Assembly (NCBI GenBank): GCA_002501605.1
Contig: DANW01000009.1
Location: forward strand, 48,652 to 60,533
Length of the DNA: 11,882 nt
Direction of reading: 5' to 3'
Source of the DNA: Euryarchaeota archaeon UBA28
Lineage (GTDB): Archaea > Thermoplasmatota > Poseidoniia > Poseidoniales > Thalassarchaeaceae
In this document: piece after piece, positions 5,886 through 11,882 of the stretch
Layout of the letters: every line of letters begins with the position of its first letter
Position numbering within the stretch: position 1 is the stretch's first letter
Notes under the pieces: generated by a model
The model's input: only the letters and a program-made list of their open reading frames with translations
What the model was told of the DNA's origin: nothing
Database searches by the model: none
Made by a program: the position numbers and the translations under genes

Positions 5886-6653
5886 CTAGCGTCTTAGCCC
5901 GATTTTGCGTCCAATAATAGCGATAGGATCGTAGAATTCTGTAACGACCCTCTCTTTCAGAGGAATTATCGCGTTGTGCCTAATGTCAATCCCGGCAGGA
6001 CACACGCTACTACAACAGCCAGTAATATTGCAATAGTCAATTCCGAAATCCTCCTTAATCTCAGGAATCCTGCTTTTTTTATCCAACGGGTGCATCTCGA
6101 GGCTTGCTAATCTGACGAAAAATCTCGGCCCTGCAAACTCATCAAACTTCTGATGCTCTCTCATAACGTGACAAGTATTTACGCAAAGCATACATTCTAT
6201 ACATGACCTAAATTCCTGAATTCTATCGGCTTCATGCTGGTAATATTCCCAATCTACCTCTCCCGGGCCACTAATTGGCTCTATCCTTCTATCAGTCTCA
6301 TAGGCCCAGGAAGTGTCGCTAACTAGATCCCTGACTAAGGGGAAAGTCTGCATAGGTCTAATGACCACTGATTCTCCTTCAGGAGTCTCATCAAGAATAT
6401 CGTCCATTCTTGTCATACACATCAACCTGGACTTCCCATTCACTTCAGCACTACAAGAACCACATTTTCCTGCCTTACAATTCCATCTACACGCCAGATC
6501 AGGAGCAAACTCTGCTTGGATAGCGTGTATAGCATCCAGTACAACCATTCCTTCATCTAGGTCTATTGTATAGTCGACCATTTTTCCAAATGGATCTCCA
6601 TCTTGATCCGGCTCTCCTCGGAATACACTGAAAGTAACTGCCTGCAAAATCAA
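5886..6653 (-). CDS. sdhB: Succinate dehydrogenase iron-sulfur subunit
   Basis: This subunit carries electrons from the FAD of SdhA to the membrane anchor through three clusters. The N-terminal ferredoxin domain has C59-x4-C64-G-S-C67-x11-C79 for [2Fe-2S]. The C-terminal domain has C151, C154, C157 and C218 (in SSVCP) for [4Fe-4S], and C161, C208 and C214 for [3Fe-4S]; these spacings equal those of E. coli SdhB. Cys213 next to Cys214 is extra, while the position where a fourth ligand would convert [3Fe-4S] to [4Fe-4S] is Thr211. The frame begins with TTG 6653, whose TGA-overlapping codon is only 1 nt from AGGAGG (6655-6660). A second TTG at 6647 is 7 nt from that site and is the more likely start, giving 253 residues. 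Last gene of the operon; the ribosome site sits in the final codons of sdhA. Confidence 0.94.
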   Translation of the reverse strand: MILQAVTFSVFRGEPDQDGDPFGKMVDYTIDLDEGMVVLDAIHAIQAEFAPDLACRWNCKAGKCGSCSAEVNGKSRLMCMTRMDDILDETPEGESVVIRPMQTFPLVRDLVSDTSWAYETDRRIEPISGPGEVDWEYYQHEADRIQEFRSCIECMLCVNTCHVMREHQKFDEFAGPRFFVRLASLEMHPLDKKSRIPEIKEDFGIDYCNITGCCSSVCPAGIDIRHNAIIPLKERVVTEFYDPIAIIGRKIGLRR

Positions 6654-8482
6654 TCCTCCTCATGCAAATCTTCAGAATCCAGTAAATCTCTCAAATCAGC
6701 CGGAATGGGTGGGTACGACTCAAATCTTATTTCCATCTCACCATCTTCGTTCATGAAGATAACGCTGTTGATTTTACCCCAATGTGAGTGATCAGGCTCA
6801 GGGAAGTCATCTCTTGTGTGTCCGCCTCTGCTTTCCTCCCTCTTGAGTGCGGCTAAAGTACACATCCTACTAACGTCAATCATCGCTTTAATCTCTAGTG
6901 ATTGGTGCCACCCTGGATTGTATGATTTACCGCTGCCGCCGAATACATTACATGCTCTTTGCTCAAGATTATCCAACTCGGCTAAAGCTTCCAATAATTG
7001 CGACTCTGTTCGGATAATACCCACTTTATTTTGCATCATCTGCCTTAGATCAGAAACCACCGAGGCGGGGTTCTCACCTCCAGTCCTCTGAAGCGGAGCC
7101 AATGTTTCCTCGATGACTCCTTGGATTTCGTCATTTGGAATTTCTTCGAACTCTCTGATTTCTTTGGACAATTTTGCCGCATGCTCTCCGGCTATCTTTC
7201 CGAAAACAATCAAATCAGAAAGCGAATTTCCTCCCAGACGATTAGCTCCATGTAGCCCAGTTGATGCCTCTCCGGCCGCAAATAGCCCCTTAATCCTGGT
7301 TTCCTGCGTCTCATGATGGACTTTGACGCCACCCATCACGTAATGAGCAGTTGGACCTACCTCCATGGGCTCCTTAGTTATGTCAACTGCAGCTAGCTCT
7401 TTGAATTGATGATACATTCCAGGAAGCTTCTTCTTGACTTCTTCTTCATCTCTCCATGATATATCTAGATATGCGCCCCCGTGTTTAGATGCCCTTCCAG
7501 CATCTCTCTCGCTGTTGATTGCTTTAGCAACAACATCCCTAGTCAAAAGCTCTGGAGGCCTTCTTTTGCTGGCTAACTTACCAGAAACTACCTCATCAAC
7601 CCACTCAAGAGCCTCTTTCTCTGTATCTGCAAACTCTTCCTTGTACATTTCAGGCACGTAATTGAACATGAAGCGCTCTCCTTCTGAATTCCTTAACATG
7701 CCTCCTTCTCCCCTGACTCCCTCAGTCACTAATATGCCCTTGACAGATTTCGGCCAAATCATCCCAGTTGGGTGGAACTGAATGAATTCCATATCACCCA
7801 TTTCAGCTCCAGCCCAGTAGGCGAGAGCAAAACCTTCACCGGTATACTCCCATGATCCGGAACATACCTCCCAACATCTGGTAGCCCCCCCAGTCGCGAG
7901 AACTATAGATTTGGCCTTGAAGACGTGGAAAGATCCATCGTTCCTACTATACGAGAAACATCCAATTACCCTACCATCCTTTTTGAAAAGTTTTCTAACG
8001 GTGAATTCCATGAAAACATCCATACCAGTGTGTATTCCCTTCTGTTGTAAAGTTCTGATAAGCTCTAATCCCGTTGCATCGCCGATATGGGCTAATCTAG
8101 GGTATGTATGGCCCCCAAAATTTCGCTGACTGGTAAGGCCCTTTGGAGTCCTGTCAAACACTGCCCCCCACTGTTCCAATTCTCTAATCCTATCTGGAGC
8201 TTGTTGGGCGTGTATTTTGGCCATTCTCCAATCATTAAGATATTTACCTCCCTTCATTGTATCACGAAAGTGAGTCCTCCATGAATCACGTTCATCCTTG
8301 TTTGCCAGCGCGGCGGCCGCGCCACCCTCAGCCATTACAGTGTGAGCCTTCCCGAGCATAGACTTGGAGATTATCGCAACCGTAGCACCCGAAGAACTGG
8401 CTTCAATGCCCGCCCTGAGACCGGCACCACCTGCCCCAATAACCAACACATCATATTCATGAACTGTGATTTCTGCTTCCAT
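6650..8482 (-). CDS. sdhA: Succinate dehydrogenase flavoprotein subunit, Sdh1-like
   Basis: Oxidises succinate to fumarate in the citric acid cycle, on the cytoplasmic side of the membrane. Dinucleotide-binding motif VIGAGGAGLRA is at 14-24, and His47 in KAHTVMAEGG is the site of covalent FAD. Substrate residues are present: His237 (FHPTG), Arg258 (GVRGEGG), catalytic Arg316 (LLTRDVVAKA), His380 (TAHYVMGG) and Arg415 (GANRLGGNS). Between GERFM and the catalytic Arg lie about 40 residues (including TEKEALEWVDEVVSG and RRPPELLTRD), longer than in E. coli SdhA and, from memory, characteristic of the mycobacterial Sdh1 type. The C-terminus holds the usual REESRGGHTRDDFP segment. The ATG follows the sdhC stop by 1 nt with GGAGTGG upstream, so translation is coupled. 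Direction (succinate oxidation or fumarate reduction) cannot be settled from sequence alone. Confidence 0.96.
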   Translation of the reverse strand: MEAEITVHEYDVLVIGAGGAGLRAGIEASSSGATVAIISKSMLGKAHTVMAEGGAAAALANKDERDSWRTHFRDTMKGGKYLNDWRMAKIHAQQAPDRIRELEQWGAVFDRTPKGLTSQRNFGGHTYPRLAHIGDATGLELIRTLQQKGIHTGMDVFMEFTVRKLFKKDGRVIGCFSYSRNDGSFHVFKAKSIVLATGGATRCWEVCSGSWEYTGEGFALAYWAGAEMGDMEFIQFHPTGMIWPKSVKGILVTEGVRGEGGMLRNSEGERFMFNYVPEMYKEEFADTEKEALEWVDEVVSGKLASKRRPPELLTRDVVAKAINSERDAGRASKHGGAYLDISWRDEEEVKKKLPGMYHQFKELAAVDITKEPMEVGPTAHYVMGGVKVHHETQETRIKGLFAAGEASTGLHGANRLGGNSLSDLIVFGKIAGEHAAKLSKEIREFEEIPNDEIQGVIEETLAPLQRTGGENPASVVSDLRQMMQNKVGIIRTESQLLEALAELDNLEQRACNVFGGSGKSYNPGWHQSLEIKAMIDVSRMCTLAALKREESRGGHTRDDFPEPDHSHWGKINSVIFMNEDGEMEIRFESYPPIPADLRDLLDSEDLHEED

Positions 8483-8483
8483 A

Positions 8484-9308
8484 CTACCACTCCAGAAGTA
8501 TTAGGTCACCGATAATATTCTCAGATACAGCCAATACAAACAAGTCACCCAAAAAAACCATTGCCAGACTTGTCCAAAACCAAAACGAGTGGTGTACATT
8601 CACTTTACTGATTGATCGGTAGAGGGAACCGAACAGTCCGGAGACCCCTCCCCTCCACCTGTCCATTCCTCCTCCGAAAATATGTCTGAACGCGTGACAA
8701 GAAGAAACATACATGAAAAGTAGAAAAGACTCAATTCCCAAGATTAGTGTACCAACTGATATGCCCCTAGAGCCACCTCCGAGGTCTGTGGTAAGTAGTA
8801 CATCATAGAACTTTATCGAAAGAATGATTATCGCCAGATAAAGCATGTATCTGTGAATATTGTTGAGTATGAAAAGTCCCTTTTCTCCCTTGTACCCTAC
8901 GGTATAATTCAATTCAGGTTTTGCTATCATGCATCCTGTAGGGTTTTGGAAAAATGTTCTGTGGTAAACCCTCCTCATGTAATAACAGGTGCCCCTGAAG
9001 CCGAACGGTATCCAGAGAATTAACATAGCAGAATTCATCCACCCTGGATGATTACTGATGTGTAACAAATGGAGCACATCTGGAGAGAATATCGGAGAAG
9101 TTACCCTATGGTCATCATAATGGATGGCACCATCCCAAACCAATACCCTCAGAGCTGTGTAAATCAGGGCAAAAGTCAGTGCTGTCGCCATCCATATTGG
9201 CTCAGTCCACCAATTGTCTATACGCTGGGTTCTAGCAAACCCTTTCCTCAAGGGGAGCTTGACATTGATACCAAGCGAACTCAAATGTTCCCTATCCCAG
9301 CTCGGCAT
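8484..9308 (-). CDS. sdhC: Succinate dehydrogenase membrane anchor, Sdh1-type
   Basis: A 274-residue integral membrane protein that should anchor SdhAB and pass electrons to quinone. Predicted helices are at about 36-58, 89-105, 150-171, 184-204 and 242-262. It does not resemble the short SdhC/SdhD pair of E. coli; size, position before sdhA and the motif RGTCYYMRRVYHRTFF followed by NPTGC fit the single anchor of mycobacterial Sdh1-like complexes. Candidate metal or haem ligands near helix ends are Cys108, His116, Cys126, His152, Cys204, His205, His208 and His239/His240. From memory, a membrane Rieske-type cluster has been reported in mycobacterial Sdh1, and the Cys and His here could do the same. 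ATG 9308 has GGGGTG close upstream and an in-frame TAA 12 codons further up excludes a longer protein. The 111-bp gap to the upstream flavoprotein lacks an oligo-T tract. Confidence 0.85.
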   Translation of the reverse strand: MPSWDREHLSSLGINVKLPLRKGFARTQRIDNWWTEPIWMATALTFALIYTALRVLVWDGAIHYDDHRVTSPIFSPDVLHLLHISNHPGWMNSAMLILWIPFGFRGTCYYMRRVYHRTFFQNPTGCMIAKPELNYTVGYKGEKGLFILNNIHRYMLYLAIIILSIKFYDVLLTTDLGGGSRGISVGTLILGIESFLLFMYVSSCHAFRHIFGGGMDRWRGGVSGLFGSLYRSISKVNVHHSFWFWTSLAMVFLGDLFVLAVSENIIGDLILLEW

Positions 9309-9419
9309 GACACCCCAGTACCCAGGGCGACGACGGGCCCCTTAAGCAATTGGTTCTGGACTGCTCAATCATTTTCATACGCCAGTAGTCCGAGATAGGG
9401 AGATTTTACTTTGACTTAA

Positions 9420-11177
9420 TCACTCAAGAAGCCTTCCATCAACGGATGGCCGCTCATATTCATTCATGGCATTCAGCAATTCGTCGGGCAGAGGAGCAAC
9501 ATTCGATTTTGTCACTACCTGTTCCCCTCCAGCAAGCTCAACGATGTAGTTAACAGTCTCTTCTTTCAGAGTTTCTGAAAAGTCACTTCTTTGATGTGCG
9601 CCACGACTCTCTTTTCTAGCTATGGCCGACCTAATAGTAGCTTCAGCGCTGTCTATTGAACCCAGCAAATCTAATGCCAAGGCAAGGTCAGAAAATCCCT
9701 CGGCACTCGGTCGCACATCCACATCAGACGAAGCTTCCTTGATTCTCATCAGCTCTTTTAGCCCCTCTTTTAGGCCCTTCCCTGATCTCATTACCCCACA
9801 GTGATTCCACATTATATTTCTCACTGCTCTCTGAAGAGGTCTAGCCAGCTGTTCCCCTTCGGTTGTCAGGTCATCTAGCTCATCCATCGCCTCCCGAATG
9901 ACGCCCCTGCTTCTCATTTGGAAATCCAAATCCGAAGAGAACTTTGACGCCTCGCTTCCCGCAATTTTACCAAAGACCAATATCTCTGCAAGAGAGTTAC
10001 CTCCTAGCCTGTTTGCTCCATGGACCCCCGAGGTACATTCACCAGCTGCATACAATCCCATTACATCAGTGGAATGAGTTTCTGGGTCTACCACTACTCC
10101 TCCCATACTGTAGTGGGCAGTGGGCGCGACTTCCATTGGTCCCTTGGAAATATCGAGCATCTGAGACTCCATGAATTGTCTGTACATTCTGGGAAGCTTT
10201 TCCAAAATTATCCCCTTTTCGACATGGCTGATATCTAGAAGAACACCATTGTTTTCCGTGCCTCTGCCCTCTTGGATTTCTGTATAATTCGCAAGTGCGA
10301 CCCTATCTCTCGTCGATAGCTCCATCCTTACTGGATCATATTTTTCCATGTACCTCTCTCCTTCTGAGTTAATCAGTCTGCCTCCTTCTCCCCTGACTGC
10401 CTCAGTTACCAACGTTCCAGAAAGTGATTCTGGGTGAACCATTCCGGTCGGGTGGAACTGGACCATTTCCATATCGGCAAGTCTGCATCCAGCATTGAGT
10501 GCCAATCTCATGGCGTCTCCTGTATTCTCATCTCTTCTGGATGAGCTTCTTCTCCAAATTCTGGTATGTCCTCCAGCTGCCAATACAACAGAATCAGAGA
10601 GAAAGACAGTCCTCTGACCGGAGTTAATATCGAATCCAACAGCACCAAAACACCGCTTCTGTCCATTCTGAGTATTTACCAGTAGCCTGGACACATATGT
10701 CATGTCGATAATCGGTATTTGCAACTCCTCAACCTTCGAAACTAGAGTATTCAGAATTGCACGGCCTGTGTAATCACCGGCATAACAGGTTCTCCTGTAT
10801 GTGTGGGCGCCAAAATATCTCTGATCTAATTTACCATCGCTGTTCTTTGCAAATGGAGCACCCCATGAGACAAGCTCCTCTACACGTGCCGGGGCGTCCT
10901 TTACCAAAATCTCAACTGTCTTTGGGTCTCCAATATGGTATCCCTCTTGGTACGTGTCGACAAAATGGTGCCTCCAGTTATCTTGTGGGTCCACCGTTCC
11001 GAGGGCAGCATTTATTCCTCCTGACGCCAAGGTGGTATGAGCATCATTTCTTATTCTCTTTCCGATTACAAGAACCTCGCACCCGGAGTCATGGGCGGAG
11101 ATTGCAGCCCTTAGCCCTGCTCCCCCTGAGCCAATCACCAAAACATTGCATATCCTTGTCCTGTATTTTTTTTCCAC
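9420..11177 (-). CDS. Second succinate dehydrogenase/fumarate reductase-type flavoprotein
   Basis: A 585-residue paralogue of SdhA. VIGSGGAGLRA binds FAD (14-24), and His47 in NDAHTTLASGGINAALG is placed for covalent flavin, which separates it from L-aspartate oxidase. Active-site residues are conserved: His242 (FHPTG), Arg262 (AVRGEGG), Arg290 (LSTRDRVALA), His355 (TAHYSMGG) and Arg390 (GANRLGGNS). Unlike the neighbouring SdhA it has only about 10 residues between GERYM and the catalytic Arg, as in ordinary SdhA/FrdA proteins, so it is not a recent duplicate. It starts with GTG: the in-frame TGA upstream leaves no other good start, and the ribosome site is poor (GTGAG). It is first in a likely four-gene operon with sdhCAB but lacks its own iron-sulfur gene here. 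It could be an alternative catalytic subunit, a fumarate reductase or an aspartate-oxidase-like enzyme; the product is unproven. Confidence 0.88.
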   Translation of the reverse strand: MEKKYRTRICNVLVIGSGGAGLRAAISAHDSGCEVLVIGKRIRNDAHTTLASGGINAALGTVDPQDNWRHHFVDTYQEGYHIGDPKTVEILVKDAPARVEELVSWGAPFAKNSDGKLDQRYFGAHTYRRTCYAGDYTGRAILNTLVSKVEELQIPIIDMTYVSRLLVNTQNGQKRCFGAVGFDINSGQRTVFLSDSVVLAAGGHTRIWRRSSSRRDENTGDAMRLALNAGCRLADMEMVQFHPTGMVHPESLSGTLVTEAVRGEGGRLINSEGERYMEKYDPVRMELSTRDRVALANYTEIQEGRGTENNGVLLDISHVEKGIILEKLPRMYRQFMESQMLDISKGPMEVAPTAHYSMGGVVVDPETHSTDVMGLYAAGECTSGVHGANRLGGNSLAEILVFGKIAGSEASKFSSDLDFQMRSRGVIREAMDELDDLTTEGEQLARPLQRAVRNIMWNHCGVMRSGKGLKEGLKELMRIKEASSDVDVRPSAEGFSDLALALDLLGSIDSAEATIRSAIARKESRGAHQRSDFSETLKEETVNYIVELAGGEQVVTKSNVAPLPDELLNAMNEYERPSVDGRLLE

Positions 11178-11211
11178 GCTCTCACACTCACTTCTTTTTG
11201 TCGAAAATAAT

Positions 11212-11237
11212 AGCCCTGTTCAATGCTACAGAGGGCT
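11212..11237. promoter_or_regulatory. Stem-loop in the leader of the flavoprotein operon
   Basis: AGCCCT and AGGGCT form a 6-bp stem around a 14-nt loop, and can be extended by CTGT/ACAG-type pairs across a small bulge. It is followed by GTTTTT on the plus strand and by ATTATTTT on the minus strand, so it resembles a terminator or attenuator in both directions. It lies about 35 nt before the GTG of the flavoprotein gene. Confidence 0.4.
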
Positions 11238-11319
11238 GTTTTTCCATGTGAATATGCAACAATCTCAATCTAATGAACGTAACGGGGAGGCCTCCTCCTG
11301 AGCACTTTCTCGCCCCATG

Positions 11320-11345
11320 AAAAAAATCATTTTGAGCCAAAAAAA
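11320..11345 (-). terminator. Tandem oligo-T tracts, possible terminator of the aldehyde dehydrogenase transcript
   Basis: Two runs of seven T on the minus strand, 12 bp apart, lie about 280-300 bp past the aldehyde dehydrogenase stop and before the flavoprotein operon leader. They are the first strong T runs met on that strand, but the distance from the gene makes the assignment tentative. Confidence 0.35.
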
Positions 11346-11474
11346 TTCTTATTATCAAACATGGAGTCTCAAAATGTAAGGGATTTCCTTGTGTTCTGAC
11401 TTTTACAGACGAGGGCTGATCGTGAAAGAAAATCTAGTCTTTTCACCACAGATTGATTTTTTGTTTATTCAGAA

Positions 11475-11500
11475 TCTTCCTCGGAAGAATATTAAAATAT
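11475..11500 (+). promoter_or_regulatory. TATA box with overlapping inverted repeat for the zinc-ribbon microprotein
   Basis: TATTAAAATAT (11490-11500) is centred 26 bp before ATG 11521, the classic archaeal spacing for a transcript starting at the start codon. Directly upstream, where TFB would bind, the arms TCTTCC and GGAAGA (11475-11480 and 11483-11488) form an inverted repeat with a 2-bp centre that could be an operator. No ribosome site precedes the ATG, consistent with a leaderless mRNA. Confidence 0.55.
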
Positions 11501-11520
11501 TGAATCGATAGGGTAGTTTT

Positions 11521-11628
11521 ATGGATGATTTTTCCTTGGAATCCTCTCTATGCTCCAACTGTGGTTATATGCCGGGGGCATGGCTCCCAGGTCTCCCATG
11601 TCCTGAATGTGGCGAGATGTTCATCTAA
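11521..11628 (+). CDS. Zinc-ribbon microprotein (35 residues)
   Basis: The product is tiny but orderly: MDDFSLESSLCSNCGYMPGA, then WLPGLPCPECGEMFI. Two CxxC knuckles (C11/C14 and C27/C30), each followed by Gly as in zinc ribbons (CSNCG, CPECG), should hold one Zn2+ ion. Similar minimal ribbons occur as free small proteins and as modules in archaeal transcription, translation and RNA-processing proteins, so nucleic-acid or protein binding is likely, but the partner is unknown. A strong TATA box 26 bp upstream supports a real leaderless gene. Its TAA (11626-11628) overlaps the TAG of the convergent aldehyde dehydrogenase (11625-11627) by two bases. It is too short for most gene finders and could easily be missed. 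Confidence 0.65.
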   Translation: MDDFSLESSLCSNCGYMPGAWLPGLPCPECGEMFI

Positions 11629-11882
11629 GCTAGACCGGAGTAATCGGCTTCCGCCTCTTCCATCTCTATTTCTTCAACATCCATCTGTGCCAGCTGCAGT
11701 TTTCCGGACAGCTCGTCATTAACTGCATGCCAATAAGAGTAAGATTCCAAAACCCATATTCCCGACTCCCGACTCCCATTTCCACTTTCCTTGACTCCTC
11801 CAAATGGGAGATGTGCCTCAGCGCCGGTTGTTGAATTGTTTATTCCGGTCATACCTGCTTTGATTCCGGTTTTGAATCTAAA
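11625..11882 (-). CDS. Aldehyde dehydrogenase family protein, C-terminal 85 residues only
   Basis: The gene enters from the right edge and only its end is visible. The segment KTGIKAGMTGINNSTTGAEA followed by HLPFGGVKESGNGSRESG is the conserved C-terminal region of NAD(P)-dependent aldehyde dehydrogenases, where the LPFGGxKxSGxGRExG stretch forms part of the oligomerisation and substrate tunnel region. The following SGKLQLAQMD recalls a subgroup ending in SGxLQxAQxD, and the last 18 residues are an acidic tail. The catalytic Cys, Glu and the Rossmann fold lie outside, so substrate and cofactor cannot be told. The frame continues in phase to the window edge, so the internal ATG at 11852 is not the start. 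It ends tail to tail with the zinc-ribbon gene. Confidence 0.88.
   Translation of the reverse strand, partial: FRFKTGIKAGMTGINNSTTGAEAHLPFGGVKESGNGSRESGIWVLESYSYWHAVNDELSGKLQLAQMDVEEIEMEEAEADYSGLA

Larger units (their letters stand above)
11178..11520. other. 343-bp intergenic regulatory region
   Basis: No convincing gene of normal size is present. On the minus strand, toward the flavoprotein operon, it holds a stem-loop (11212-11237), a perfect palindrome GGAGGCCTCC (11286-11295) and an AT-rich TGATAATAAG near 11348-11357 that could be a distant promoter element. On the same strand two T7 tracts (11320-11326 and 11339-11345) could stop transcripts arriving from the aldehyde dehydrogenase. 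On the plus strand its right end carries the promoter of the zinc-ribbon microprotein. A 19-codon minus-strand frame at 11188-11247 starts with ATG and ends 10 nt before the flavoprotein's GTG; it overlaps the stem-loop and might be a leader peptide, but nothing beyond position supports it. Confidence 0.5.

Noticed and set aside
6313..8129. Several plus-strand open frames of 62-91 codons opposite sdhB and sdhA
   Set aside because: They lie fully within strongly conserved minus-strand genes, are low-complexity Ser/Pro/Leu-rich translations, and resemble no domain.
9309..9419. A small gene or separate promoter between the two respiratory blocks
   Set aside because: The 111-bp gap has no start codon with a sensible frame, no clear TATA box toward sdhC and no oligo-T tract. 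It is read as an internal operon spacer.
9420..11177. Calling the second flavoprotein L-aspartate oxidase (nadB)
   Set aside because: His47 sits at the covalent FAD site (NDAHTTLASGG), which aspartate oxidases lack, and the gene is with sdhCAB rather than nadA or nadC. It remains an alternative, not the call.
10757..11251. 164-codon plus-strand frame opposite the second flavoprotein
   Set aside because: Covers the conserved FAD-binding region of the opposite strand; His/Arg/Pro-rich shadow translation without a start signal.

Overview
The window looks like a piece of an archaeal chromosome, most likely from a marine planktonic euryarchaeon of the Poseidoniales (Marine Group II) type. The archaeal signs are an MC1-type chromosomal protein, an Hjc-type Holliday junction resolvase, a Sec11/archaeal (Ser-His-Asp) signal peptidase, a stand-alone Lrp ligand-binding domain, oligo-T terminators and several TATA-like boxes placed for leaderless or short-leader transcripts. 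The group-level assignment is an inference from overall style (AT-leaning DNA, thrombospondin-type-3 lipoprotein, gene set), not a proof. No rRNA, tRNA, CRISPR array or insertion sequence was seen.

Left part (1-5213), cell envelope and DNA maintenance. A truncated minus-strand lipoprotein with calcium-binding type-3 repeats stands divergent to a plus-strand pair: a four-helix membrane protein of unknown function followed 1 nt later by a signal peptidase I. The signal peptidase runs tail to tail, with no bases between, into a minus-strand site-2 (M50) membrane protease carrying a PDZ-like insert. Divergent from that protease is a 61-residue coiled-coil protein, which converges on a minus-strand pair: macro-domain protein, then Hjc-like resolvase.

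Middle (5147-5866), regulation and chromatin. Two plus-strand genes, a single-domain Lrp/AsnC-type ligand-binding protein and the MC1 DNA-binding protein, are separated by an oligo-T terminator.

Right part (5886-11177), respiration. Four minus-strand genes form what looks like one operon read right to left: a second SdhA-like flavoprotein, then the membrane anchor (SdhC), flavoprotein (SdhA) and iron-sulfur protein (SdhB) of a succinate:quinone oxidoreductase. The C-A-B order, the roughly 274-residue anchor and the SdhA insert before the catalytic arginine resemble mycobacterial Sdh1 rather than the E. coli enzyme. SdhA and SdhB would move electrons from succinate through FAD and three Fe-S clusters to the anchor and a quinone, feeding the respiratory chain. 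The extra flavoprotein keeps all covalent-FAD and active-site residues but has no electron-transfer partner of its own here.

Right end (11178-11882). A 343-bp regulatory stretch holds a stem-loop, a palindrome and oligo-T tracts. It is followed by a 35-codon zinc-ribbon microprotein gene with a well-placed TATA box, whose stop codon overlaps that of a truncated minus-strand aldehyde dehydrogenase.
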